DNA from: Theileria orientalis strain Shintoku | Lineage: Eukaryota > Apicomplexa > Aconoidasida > Piroplasmida > Theileriidae | Assembly: GCF_000740895.1 (NCBI RefSeq) | Contig: NC_025260.1 | Location: forward strand, 1,840,001-1,904,000 | Length of the DNA stretch: 64,000 bases | Reading direction: 5' to 3' | Part shown: positions 32,136 through 43,360 of the stretch, piece after piece | How the letters are laid out: each line of letters opens with the position of its first letter | How positions within the stretch are numbered: position 1 is the stretch's first letter | Position numbers and translations under genes: made by a program | The notes under the pieces: generated by a model | Database searches by the model: none | What the model saw: only the letters and a program-made list of their open reading frames with translations | Told to the model about the DNA's origin: nothing

Positions 32136-33279
32136 TTACAGCAGATACTCCCTCATCAGCTTCTCCGCGCTCCTGTGGTACTCCTCTATCGTGGACTCGT
32201 TCTCGATTACCACATCTCCCCAGGCCAGTAGCTTATCGTACGGCGTTTGCGACCTACAGGCTATATCATCTCCTCCACTCACTTCATGATGTTCAAGTAC
32301 GTGTTCTTCGGAATTTCAGAGTTGCGCCTCTGGCACCTCTGCAGCCTCGTTTCCTCGCTCGCCGAGCACACTATTATGGGCCCACACACCCAGGAGAGGT
32401 GCGTCTCATAGAGCAGTGGGACCTCGATGACTAATCAATGTTGGTTAACTGCTGACTATAATACCTAACCGTCATACGTATTTGTTCACAAGTGTGTATA
32501 TTTAACTGATCTGTTATGGCCTCCTTCGCGTTTAGTATATAGTGGCGGATCAGCCTTAAATATTCATAAAATAACTGACAGGCTGAATGAGTTGTGTAGC
32601 TACTGGTTACCTATTAGACTCTTCCACGAAAGTATTCTATATTTTACAACATCCCAAACGATTTTTGAGATGATATACTTGTGCAGGCACTTGTTGAGCA
32701 GCTTCCTTTTCGCCGGATCGCTGTATACCATCTCCCTCAGCACTGCCTTGTCTATTTCTCCGTCAGGTGACAAGATGCACTCCCCGAAGTTCTTGACGAG
32801 ATTCCTGTATCCAGCCGTCCCGGACACCAGAAACTGCAACATCTTACACTTGTTCCAAACTCACCTGACGTCCTATCGAGTCTGAGTCGATTACATAAAA
32901 CCCGTTCTCGGACAGGTATTTACCTATTTGCTTTGCAAAGTGTGTGGAACTTACCCAGCGTCGACTTACCGGCTCCTATACCCCCCGTTATCGCCGGAAC
33001 GCACAGCCTTCTCCCTACTATGTGTACCAAAACACCCAAAATCCCATAGATCGGGTATTTATGGCTGACGAGCACCTGAAAATTAATCATTTACTCAATG
33101 TCGTCAAATATCAATTTTTCAAAAGTTAAACTCACCAAATAACGTATTGCTGCTACATATAACACCAGTTTGTATAAGAATCCATTGCGATAATATGATA
33201 TTTTTTTTGCTAATACCGATAGAGGCAGTAGAGAAAGTATTCCGGTAGTATACAATAAATGATAAGTTATTTTACTCAT
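32136..33279 (-). CDS. coaE: Dephospho-CoA kinase (CoaE) with N-terminal membrane segments
   Basis: Several exons from ATG 33279 to TAA 32138-32136. The first exon encodes hydrophobic segments (YHLLYTTGILSLLPLSVLAK and YKLVLYVAAIRYLVSLTF), then RRLCVPAITGGIGAGKSTLG, whose GGIGAGKST is the P-loop. Then KYLSENGFYVIDSDSIGRQ holds the nucleotide-site Asp motif of CoaE (the D..D.I segment). Next come AVLREMVYSDPAKRKLLN and VIEVPLLYET (CoA-lid strand). WVCGPIIVCSASEETRLQR follows and the end is VVIENESTIEEYHRSAEKL. CoaE performs the last step of coenzyme A synthesis, phosphorylating the 3'-OH of dephospho-CoA. The N-terminal helices suggest attachment to a membrane, possibly ER or an organelle. Confidence 0.9.
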
Positions 33280-33659
33280 TAAAACGACATTTACTGGTTA
33301 CTTTAATTGATATTTATAATTTACATGTTACATATATTTAATTTGATTTAGATCTTCTATTTGAGCCCTATTTCGTCCATACACCACTCTAGGAATAACA
33401 TCAGCGTATGTTTTTAATTTAAACCTGATTGTTAGGTTCCTGTTACAATTAATATGATTTACAAAGATACATATTATATATGTTTTTATTTTAGCATATA
33501 TAGGCCTTATTTGAAATTTAAATTAAGATTCCTTACACACTTGCCCTACCGAGTATTCTCTGTGATTCCAACCTGGTTTTACCATCAATCCCACTGTTTA
33601 TTAGAATCACGTCATGTAAACCACCACTAGGACATCCTATCGCGGAATCTTTGGTCACA
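33280..33659. other. Intergenic spacer
   Basis: 380 A+T-rich bases between the dephospho-CoA kinase start and the RNF113-like stop. Nothing recognisable beyond presumed promoter and terminator sequence. Confidence 0.45.
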
Positions 33660-34875
33660 TCAACTCTTACTTATCGATTCCAGCAGCTTTTCTATCGCGC
33701 TTGCCCTGTTCATGATCCCGTCGGTTACCACGTCGCACTTCGGGCACTTCAGGTCGTTCGAGTACGCCTCGATTACGCACCTTTCGCAAAAGTAGTGGTT
33801 GCAGGAGGTCACAACGGGATTCATCTCGGCTGTCCACAGTTTTTTGCAGGAGAGGCAGCAGAAGGGCACCTTCAGCTTCCTCGCCCTCAGCTTAATGATC
33901 TTCTTGAGGCTGGCGTCGGCCTCGTCGACGCCACTCTCCGAAGAGTCAGAATCTGAATCCGAGTCAGAGTCATCTGAGTTCGAGTCCGAATCCGACGATT
34001 CCGCGTCTTCATCCTCCTCGTCCTCAGACGCCTTCGACTCCATCCTCCGGTGCCAGCGTTCCAGCTTCTTCTGCATCTTCTGCCTCTTTTCCGCCTGCTG
34101 CTGCTCCCACTCCTTCTCCAGCTGCCACCCTGACTTGTAGTCGCTGCGATCGTGCAGGAACTTGCACGTATCTCCGAAGCCGCAGTACCCCGTCTCCTTG
34201 TAGTCCTTGCATATGTCAGGCTGGTAGTCGATTCGCAGCGTCGTCCTCACGTTCGTCGCCGATGCTCTCACTGGTCCGTAGAGGCCCGTGTACTTCGCCG
34301 CTGCTATGCTATCTTCTCGTACGTTCATCACTGGCTTATATGCTCCCCTTCCTCTGTACACCTTGTCCTCCAGTTCTCCTGCGAGTATCTTCTTTCCAAT
34401 CTCCAAGTTCCTCTCCAGTATACTTCTCGTATCCATCGACTTATCCGTGTCAATTTCATATGTTGACGTCGCTCTGTTTATCGGCTCCTCTGACGACTAC
34501 AGTGTTTATTGTGCTAATTTTAATGTCAATTTACCTGTAGGTCTACGATAGTCGATTCTAGTGGCACAACATCTTTTTTATCGACATTTTTACTCTTATT
34601 GCCCTAAATTCGTCAATATATTTCCCCTTTTATCCCTACCGTTATATTAATTTTTGCGATTTGTCTCTTTTTAAATAACTTAACGCCTCCTTGTGGATTC
34701 AATTCCGCTTCTACATATTATTATTATAAACTGGTGCTTATATTTTTATTTGTACAAGAATATTTCTATGCGATCCTATGATACACTTACCATCATCAGC
34801 TGTCACTCCTTCCTCCTCCTTTTTTTCATCAGATTTGCGATTTTTTATTGAAGCCAGGTTCCTCTTATTAAACAT
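33660..34875 (-). CDS. CWC24: Splicing factor RNF113/Cwc24: CCCH zinc finger plus RING
   Basis: Starts at ATG 34875 (MFNKRNLASIKNRKSDEKKE) and, after two or three small exons (GNKSKNVDKKDVVPLEST, then EEPINRATSTYEIDTDKS), continues in the long exon to 33660. RTTLRIDYQPDICKDYKETG precedes the CCCH finger (C-x8-C-x5-C-x3-H, ending in CKFLH). An acidic Ser/Asp/Glu-rich linker follows, then the RING domain (CCLSCKKLW, then CNHYFCERC, then CPKC). The order CCCH then RING, with the ID.QPD.CKDY block, is the hallmark of RNF113A/Cwc24. That protein joins the spliceosome at the Bact stage and contacts the 5' splice site. This is notable in a genome with so many tiny introns. Confidence 0.93.
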
Positions 34876-35284
34876 GGCCTTTTATCCATATGTTACATAT
34901 AAATATTCAATTTTAATCTTTATATAGTCTATTTCCTTTCAACCTTGTGGGTACCACAATACCATTACTATTTCCTTTCACACACATTTTATTCTCTCTT
35001 TTCCTCCTTGTTTACTTATAACTTTATCCTTTATCTTGGATTCCTATTTAATTATTTACCTTTATTATCATCTTCCACTAAAACATCCCCTCTGTTATCA
35101 CCTTCCATGCTACTATCCTTTTTTTCACACTTACACATCATCTTATTATTAATACACTCTTATCATTAATACACACTTCTATATTATTAACATATAGTTA
35201 TATATCATTAACACATACTTCTATATCATTAATACACACTTCTATATTATTAATATATACTTGTTTATTACATGTTTTATTCAA
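34876..35284. repeat. Spacer with short A+T-rich repeats
   Basis: Between the RNF113-like start and the CCCH gene stop (both -). The stretch 35150-35270 contains about six degenerate copies of a 19-20-base unit (ACACACTTCTATATTATTA). No coding sequence seen. Confidence 0.5.
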
Positions 35285-37066
35285 TTATTTACTTTTTTCC
35301 TGGGATACTTTTTTTGCTTCTATAACTATATCTAGTAGTTTTCTACAGTCGTTGATCACTTGCGTCCAGTTAATTTTACTTTCGACGTACGGTTTCGTGT
35401 TTTTCTTTATCAGTTCGCACTGCTTCAGGATCTTAATGTACACTTCGTCTCCGTTGATCGAGTTCATGCTCGACGTCAGGTCTGATGTCTGGAACACGTC
35501 ATCGTAGCTTCTATATGAGTCCTCCACTATGCTCGGCACTGTCGACACTCCATTGTTGTTCGAATCGATGATGCTTGACACTGTTCCCAGTGCGTTGTTC
35601 GACTCGATTATTTTCTTAGTGCTCGAATCGTTCCACATATTAACATTTCTTCTCACCAACGACTCATTTCTCTTATCTGTTTCATAACAATTCAGGTCAT
35701 CTTCATAGTGTCCGTTGTATGGACTAATCTCATTGTTGTAGATGTTCAACTGATTAAATTCATTCAACGAGTTCTGAAGTTGCCTATCGTATATTTTCAA
35801 TATTGAATAATTTTTATCCATTTCGTTGATCCCATTTTCATTATCTATATTGTATTTATTTGTTATTTGTATCAATTGTATTGTTAATGCTTATTATATA
35901 TTTGTATCAATTGTACTGTCAATGTTCCTATTTCATATGTTCCTTTATCTTTTATTTTACACAAAACTTGCACTTTACACTTTGTACGCATTACACTCAC
36001 TACCTACTACTACTAACTACTTACTATTATCCTTCACTATATTTCAATATCTACCATACACTTACCGTGGTACTCCACCTTCGTCGTCGCTATCAACTTG
36101 TACCAGTCGTACACTGACTCGTCCTGTTTTTCTGCTGCATCCAGTGACTTCATGCTCCTCAGCGATTCCTCGTTGTTTTTCTTACTGACTTGGCTACTGA
36201 TGCTATTGTTCTGGACTTTTGCTATTCCGTTTGTCGTGCCATTGACTAGTTTACTTGTGACTCCGTTGCTACTCTTTTGCAGCCCGTTGACTCCGTCACT
36301 CTTAGCGTTTCCATTGATCTCCGTTTTACGTTCGCCGCTATTCGACCTAAGTGGCACCCAGTCTTTATGGTTCGAGTAATCGACCACGTCTGCACATTTT
36401 TTATACTCCACACACTATCACTAACTCATATCAACACACTATCACTAACTCATATCAACACACTATCACTAACTCATATCAACACACTATCTAATTCTCA
36501 ATATGCTTACCCTTCTCTCCTCTAGTTGACCTGTCCACTGATTGAATGCTCGACTTCCCTCTCTGGAAACAGCCTACTGAGGCGTTGCCCGTGCTTATCG
36601 ACCTTATGTTGTCGACCAGCTTTACGTGCGGTAGGAGCGGAATGTCCAGCCCCGCCTTCCTCGGGAGCACGTACTCCCTGGGCACTCTGTACTCCGCCAG
36701 CCCGTGCACCAGGTGGCAGTAGTACGTCTTGCACTTGCCGATCCTGTAGTCCTTGCAGACCTGCGTCTTGTACACCAGCGGGTGGTAGTGTATCTCCTCG
36801 TAGGAGTGCGCGAAGGAGCAGTTGTTCCCTCGCGGACACGAGTTCCTCAGCACCGTCGTCCCCTCCCCCAGCTCCACGTCCGGGCAGACGTGCGGTATGT
36901 ACCTCAGGATCGAGGAGTCGCGCAGGTAGAACGGACACCTTCTCGCCCAGTAGAGGTTGTGCGAGTAGTTGCACCTTTCCACTCCGAAGTCGCACCTCAG
37001 CGACGAGGCGAGCGTACACACCTTCGTCCTGAAGCGCTCCAGATCCTCCTCGCTTAGTATTGGCAT
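35285..37066 (-). CDS. Triple CCCH zinc-finger RNA-binding protein
   Basis: Starts MPILSEEDLERFRTKVCTLA at 37066. The in-frame GTG slightly upstream is not used. The first exon carries three Cys/His clusters. First, KVCTLAS..CDFG..CNYSHN, with RRCPFYL after it. Second, CPRGNNCSFAHSYEE. Third, TQVCKDYRIGKCKTYYCHLVH. The layout CNYSHN, CSFAHS.EE..YHP..YKT and C.H.HG..EYR resembles the plant TZF and animal Unkempt families, which bind mRNA and control translation or decay. The next exons are Asn/Ser-rich (SNGVTSKLVNGTTNG) and the last one ends CRKLLDIVIEAKKVSQEKSK. Introns include one with a 24-bp repeat (36410-36491). Confidence 0.8.
36410..36491. repeat. 24-bp tandem repeat in a CCCH-gene intron
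   Basis: Three perfect copies and a partial fourth of a 24-base unit (ACACACTATCACTAACTCAT plus ATCA) in an intron of the CCCH gene. Confidence 0.9.
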
Positions 37067-38424
37067 TTTCAAGCTCACCCACTCTCTGCTTTCTTAACTA
37101 AAGATCTTCTAACTCTAACAAACTACCGTTCAGATTCTTTCAACTGTATGTTTCTCTTAAACTGCTTTCGAGTTTAGTTAAAACTGCATTCAAAGAAGTA
37201 AATAAATAAATTTACACCAAGTTACTGACCGAGTGCGCCAGTAACTTCAGGTACTATCTTTCGCTAAAGCGTTATAATCGCTGCGTTCAAAAGCCTAATC
37301 TACCGATTCGACTTAGTTATCTTTGTTTTTATAAACTTAGCTTTGAACCATCAAAATTAAATTAAGCTGTCAAATTATGTTTTGGAACAATTCATTCCTC
37401 AAAAGTACTAAAATACAAACCTTGCAATTTCAAAGAAAAAATGACAAAGTAAACTAAAAAAACCTAAATTTTAAAGAGACTGGAGTGTGTAAATCAAAGG
37501 GTTAACATAATTAGAACTAAAAATCTAATACTGTTCAAAATTAAAATCCGATAGAAATGTGTCAAAATGACTTAGAATACGAAGATGAATACGAACTGAA
37601 TAAATTAAAAATTTAAGTGTACTCTACACAACTGTAATAAAAAAGGTTTCTTTTTTTATTTTAAATTATATTTGCCCTTGACAGGTGAAACTGCTGTGAA
37701 AATTTTCTAGGGTACTCCGCTGCCGTTGCAGATTTAGACAATATATAGATCCGATGCATTGTTTTAAGTATAAATACGGTTACTCTCGGCCGATTTTCCT
37801 AAAAATTTAAAACTAATCTAGTTTGATCTACACATTCGCGTGATTGTGTTTCAAGTTACCTGAGAATGGCTAGCTATTTCTCTTTTATTCTTCATTCCTT
37901 ATTCTTATTTTCCGATCTAATTTTCAATTCATCAACTTTTTCTCGATCTTCTCAGATCGATCTAAGTTATTTTAACTGCATATATGTATATTTTTATCCG
38001 TTTTTGGCCCCTGCTGCTTTTAGTCTTGCTGTCCGACTTTTTGACAATTTTTTAGATTTTTGCAGCATTTTTCATTTTTAGCAGATATCTACCTGCATAT
38101 GTATCAGAATACCTTTAATTCTTCCATTTGTGACACTTATTAACCTTGTATCTAATGATCGACATAATTAGTGTTGTCTCATTATCTTCTTACCTTGAAG
38201 TCTCAAGCCCATATTTTATCACTATATTCATTGCCTTTGGCACATAAAATTTTACTCTGTGCTTATTTATTAACTCGATTTGATTTGTTAGTCCATCTAC
38301 GCTTTTCTGATTAAAAGTTATACAATAGACATAGTTGATTTTATCGTATGTGTAAGTGCTTACACACAGGTATATACAACAGATTAGTTTATCATACATT
38401 TTGTATATACAAATAAATATATAA

Positions 38425-38456
<32 letters not shown>

Positions 38457-38588
38457 GAACATTTAATATACAACGGCAATGAATCTTTATCCATAAATTG
38501 TATTGAAATATAATATTCTATAGCTACATTAGTTGTATTGGATTAAAATTAGCAGTTGCGATTCCTTATGAACAAACTTATTCACATT
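37067..38588. other. Long A+T-rich intergenic region
   Basis: The largest gap in the window (1.5 kb), between the CCCH gene start and the PPWD1 stop (both -). It holds a (TA)n microsatellite at about 38412-38458 and a possible small coding stretch at 38078-38400. The rest shows no supported gene or RNA. Confidence 0.5.
38078..38400 (-). CDS. Possible small unidentified protein
   Basis: A minus-strand frame reads NQKSVDGLTNQIELINKHR and KFYVPKAMNIVIKYGLETSR. Via a possible intron of about 50 nt (GTAAG near 38184, ending near 38139) it joins LISVTNGRIKGILIHMQVDI and a stop at 38080-38078. The amino-acid mix looks protein-like. The N-terminal part is unclear: the upstream frame runs into the (TA)n microsatellite, so the true start is unknown. 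No family recognised. It could also be a chance ORF. Confidence 0.3.
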
Positions 38589-41319
38589 CTACAGTATTGG
38601 CTTTATGCTGACGATGACCACGTCCTTTATGGGCTTATCGTCCTTATTTGTGGGAATCTGCATTAGAATTAGTTGCTGCGTCGTGGAATATCACTGTCTA
38701 GGTACCAGTTTGCACATATCATTAAATAAAGATTGGAAACTAGTTTTTATCTGTTAATCAACAAATGCCACTAATTTATCAGCGTTACCTTTTCTATGTC
38801 CTGTACTATGTCCATTCCACTCGTCACTCTTCCAAACACCGTATGCTTTCCGTCTAACCAGGGACATGGGACCGTGGTTATGTAAAACTGCGATCCGTTT
38901 GTGTTTGGCCCAGAGTTTGCCATTGCGAGCGTGAATGGTCTATCGTGTTTCAGCGACGGGTGTATTTCATCTTCAAACTCGTTGCCCCAAATGGACTCCC
39001 CTAATAACATGCGTTACACACAGGCGTTGTACCAACGTATTTATATAACCTATTGCTACTTCGTACCTCCCGTGCCGTCTCCTGTAGGGTCTCCTCCTTG
39101 AATCATGAAATTTTTAATCACTCTGTGGAATATTGTTCCATTGTAGTACCCGTTTAGTGAGTGCACTGTAAAGTTTTCCACTGTCTTCTTACACTCGTTG
39201 TAGAACAGCTGGACGTGTATATCCCCTTTACTCGTGTGTATTATTGCCTCCTTTGCTAGTTTCCCGCCCTTGTCGACGACTAAATTCACTCATTAGTGTT
39301 CCACTATTATTCTCGTACTTACCCTTTGTTTCCGCCTTTTCACCATGCTGGTCACTTATCACGTCTCTAGTCTCAATTTCATCATCGTCAGGGTCCTTAT
39401 CCGTGAATATATACAGTCTAATTGTTTATTAATCGTGTCGTTAACTACATAAATGCTAAATTAAGGAAATGGATACTAGGTTAACTGCATAAATACCGTG
39501 TCGTACTACCAATATCTAGATATAAGGGCCATATACTACAGAATTATCTTTCAAAGTATCAGATAGTTACTTTGACTTTTGAAATGCGGTTGCTATTAAA
39601 ATCGGCGGCAATACATCCTGATTAGCGTCCATCGATGGCTTGTATCGTTTCTACACATATGTGTTAGGTCACCTCCATGGGACAGTACGATAACGACACA
39701 TAAGAGTATTATGGACTTTACAGTCTCACTATATAATGGCAGTAGCAGTGGACGTAAGTGCAGTAGTAACTGCAACAGTAACCGTAAAAGTAGCAGTGGC
39801 AGTAACAATAAATAACTCAAGTCTCACCTTGTCCACAACGTGCTGCAGTAGCGATATTTTCATGTATCTCAATGACGGCTCTGACTTCCCAATCACTCTC
39901 ACCAGCTTATTCGTGATTATGTTTACGATCTTCACTCCCAGCATACAAGGGTACATTAAATAATTCGACGATGAGTCAAACAGCAGGTTCGTGTACTCTC
40001 CCTCGCCGGTCAATTTACTTATTTCGTTTTCGCACGACTGCCTCCTCAGAAAGTCGCTCGAGTCAAAGTGTAACACAGACTGATTCGGGTCAGTCTGTGC
40101 CACTGAGTACATTGTCACCGTCTCGTCGTACACTCTGTACAACTTCATCGTTTCAAATCGGAATATCCTTATCATTCCGTCGTTGCAATACATTGCAACC
40201 AAATTCCAGTTTGGCGATATACTCATCGATACCACATGGGTGTTGTACTAAATTATTTATATAAGAACATCAGTTTAAACTAAACCAACTACTTCTATAG
40301 CCATATATATTTGCTATGTGTGTGTGCTACACACTTTTACTGTCACCAATAGTAGTGTTACTATATGTGTATACTATGTATGCTATATGTGATATATCAC
40401 TAATGGTATAATAAGTTTGTACGGTACATCCACTCACCTTTCGCATTTCGTATAAATCGGTATCACTCTTCATTTTTACTCTAAAATACTCGCTGCACTT
40501 GGGGAATTTAAATGTTTCGACGTCGTACAGGTCCACATCGCCTGTGTTGTTTGCTACCAAACACACTCCTGCCCTCGGATTAAACAGCATCAGGTGCGGG
40601 CTCGTCGTTCCTATTTCAAACTTGCTGACGCTCGTCGACTGCAGCGTGGGCTTGAAAATATGAACTTCTCTGCTTGAATTCATTCTAAACGGCGTTATAA
40701 CCTATCACACTTACATTGCAACCACTGGGTGTGGAGAGTTCTCCGATGTCAGAAACTCCAGTGCCACTGGTACGAAGTCCAGCTTAATGATGTTTACTAG
40801 GTCGAAGGACTGAAAGTCGATGTGCTTATACGTTTTATCGTATGAAATACAGCCCAGGTGAAGCCCGTCTACTGAGGCCCTCATCTGAATAATTGCGCCT
40901 AAACCACCTTTATTTTCTCTTAACTAACTCGTGTGCGCCGTCAAATGCTTTACAAACTGAACTCCATCCTGGTCGTAGTACCAGAATTTTATACACCCAT
41001 CGTCGCTTCCTGTCGCTATATAGCGCGTCGAATGGCTTGCAACAACTGAAAACAGGTTATTCACAGTCCAAACCATACCGTGCTTGACAAACGTCCTATG
41101 AGTGTAACTCCTCGAGTAAAAATTAGAGCAAGGGAAGTGACTCAAATAAAGCGAATCGTTGAATTGGACTAAAACATTTTATTTCATCGATTTAATACCT
41201 GTTTTCCTCTTCTTTACAACTGGAACTGGCACTGGTCCTAAAATATTTATTAAAATGCGTTTTACGTTACCGTATTCGTCTTCACTGGAAGACTCCGAAT
41301 TTAAGTCCGGATCTGACAT
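38589..41319 (-). CDS. PPWD1: PPWD1: WD-repeat plus cyclophilin peptidyl-prolyl isomerase
   Basis: Starts [16 protein letters not shown] at 41319 and ends VIVSIKPIL at 38589, with about ten short introns. The N-terminal half has WD-like units: [20 protein letters not shown] and further exons with [20 protein letters not shown], and SEYFRV. The stretch [19 protein letters not shown] is a PPWD1 signature. The C-terminal half is a complete cyclophilin: [19 protein letters not shown], then [20 protein letters not shown] with catalytic Arg and the F..Q pair, then [16 protein letters not shown] and [19 protein letters not shown]1 is a nuclear cyclophilin found in the late spliceosome (C complex). 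The length and domain order match. Confidence 0.92.
39729..39835. repeat. Degenerate GTA/GCA-type repeat in a PPWD1 intron
   Basis: An intron of the PPWD1 gene consists largely of degenerate 6-base units such as GTAACT, GCAGTA and GTAGCA. This makes a spurious ORF on the opposite strand. Confidence 0.6.
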
Positions 41320-41581
41320 ATTTTTATACTATACTCAAGTACAATGTATGAAAACCTAATTTACTTAAAAATTGTAATTAAAAAATACTTTTAAAGATCA
41401 GTATTACAAAATTCTGTTGTTCTCAGCACAACATGTTGTACTAGATATTTACCGATTAATACACATTATTCTATTACACACATACTACACATAATTAATT
41501 ATACAATATACTGTGTATTTATAGACTATTGTTTTAAATTTTGAACTTTAAACACCCTAAGAATCTATATGCTCTTCTCTC

Positions 41582-43151
41582 ATGATGTCAAACGATTTCA
41601 ATCCAGACAATATACGGAACTCTCAGCCAGAGTTGCGTGTAGGAATATGGATTCCTAAAACGTTTCAATCATTTGATTCTGTTTTGGATTTATTAAGAAA
41701 GGAAGTTGAGGCATCAACTGCCGATTTGGAGATATTCACGAACAACATGGACAGCTTAATTCCAGAAACTGTGTATAAATATCTATGCCGACACAATAAC
41801 GTGTGCCTTGTTACCACCAATTTCCCCTATTACACCCAGGTGGACAAGTCGTTTAAGAAAAAATCGAGTGGTACGTCGTATGTGTAAACATTTACTTGAT
41901 ATTTCAAATGATATTCTGCCTGTTCCCAATGAACGCACTAATTAAAAATCTATCTTCAGATGTAGAATTGATTGAAGGCAAAGAATTGGACACTTCCCCC
42001 GTTATTCTCTTAAGCCCAGTATGTTTTAACTCGATTAATGTATCAGAATTCATGTGACATTAAACACCTTTACGATCAAATACGTCAACACAATTGTTTT
42101 TTCAGAGCTCCAGTCCCAAATCCGACACATTTTATGAGGACGTTTCTTGTTCTGGCACAATGACGGTGGCTGCTGTGTTCATAGTCCTCACTAAAGAAGA
42201 CTTGCAGTGTAAGGACGTGGAGTACATCAAGTGTCGAATTAACGAGATCATCGAGTCGTTTAAACTGTTTAACGAACACGTGAAGTTTATGCTCATCGTC
42301 CACGGAATAAGAGATTTGCACCTTATCAATCCCATAGGAGTGGGAGAAAACAAGGGACTGCAAGACGATAATACAATTTTGCTAAAGATGGCAATGATGA
42401 ACGAATTGACCTCGTATCTACTAGTTTACCACGATGTAGACACTATTGAGACTGATGATAATTCAGACCTGGTTAGTTACTGTAAAATAGAGCTAGCGTT
42501 AAGTTAACCTACAGGGATGATAGATTGCTGATAACAAATAACCTAGCTGCTGGAAATGAATGAAAAACCATTTAGGCAAATGTTATCGTAATATCATCGA
42601 AGTCAATAAGGTCCAGTTACGGGAAGAAACTATCCTCAAAATTTAAATCGAAGCCAAACAGTCTATTGAACGAAGAGTTGGAGGAAGATAAAACGTAAGA
42701 TTAGTAGATAGAGATTGAGATAGAAAGGAACGAGTGAAGAAAAAAGCCAACCACACCCAGAAATGATAGTAAATAGCCTATAATACTGTAAAATAACAAG
42801 AATACAAAAATGTGTTCAGGTGGTTATCTCAACTGTTACAAGTACCGAACATCGGAAAAAACGAAGCAGTAGCAATAGCACAAAAGTAAGTTTCAGGTTA
42901 TAAATTAGGAAACAAAAGATGATGAAATCAACAAATGAAAAATTAGGTACAAAAGCCCGTCAGAAATAATAGAATCCATAGCCAAATCGAAAGAAGAGTT
43001 TGCTGAAACGCTCAAGTCAATAAACATTGAGGGAGTTAAGAAGACGAACATAGGGAAGACGACAATAAACAGGTATGAGAGTAAACGTAGTAAAATGTGT
43101 AGACTGTCCACACTGTATTCGTACACAGTGGTGCCTGATGAGATTCTGTGA
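41582..43151 (+). CDS. ERCC4/EME1-like nuclease-complex subunit
   Basis: About six exons. The first has MMSNDFNPDNIRNSQPELRV and a Rossmann-like segment (LRVGIWIPKTFQSFDSVLDL). The middle carries an ERCC4-like core: MTVAAVFIVLTKEDLQC then FNEHVKFMLIVHGIRDLHL, and the canonical catalytic ERKxxxD is not visible. The C-terminus is a helix-hairpin-helix: WLSQLLQVPNIGKNEAVAIA, then KYKSPSEIIESIAKSKEEFA, then GVKKTNIGKTTINR. This arrangement (inactive ERCC4 fold plus (HhH)2) matches the non-catalytic partners EME1 or FAAP24/ERCC1. EME1 is the best guess, as partner of MUS81 in crossover and fork resolution. A 30-nt intron precedes the last exon ending YTVVPDEIL and TGA at 43149-43151. Confidence 0.6.
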
Positions 43152-43360
43152 AGCAGCAATGAGCCAGTAAATAGTTTTGTAAAATAATTGTAAGGGCGCA
43201 ACCCTAAAATAATTTGAAATCTAAATTATTGATAAGTTTTATTTGACCCTCTACTGCTCTGTTTTAATGTATGTCGACACATAGTTCTCAGTACATAGAA
43301 TACGTACACCCTCTGCTAAAATTAACCGAGACTCCTGAATTGACATTCAGATAAAATGTC

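Noticed and set aside
38401..38462. N-terminal Ile/Tyr run encoded by (TA)n as part of a protein
   Set aside because: It is a TA dinucleotide microsatellite translated by chance; if a gene exists it starts downstream of it.
43195..43215. Telomere-like CCCTAAA
   Set aside because: A single isolated copy in a spacer, with no array.
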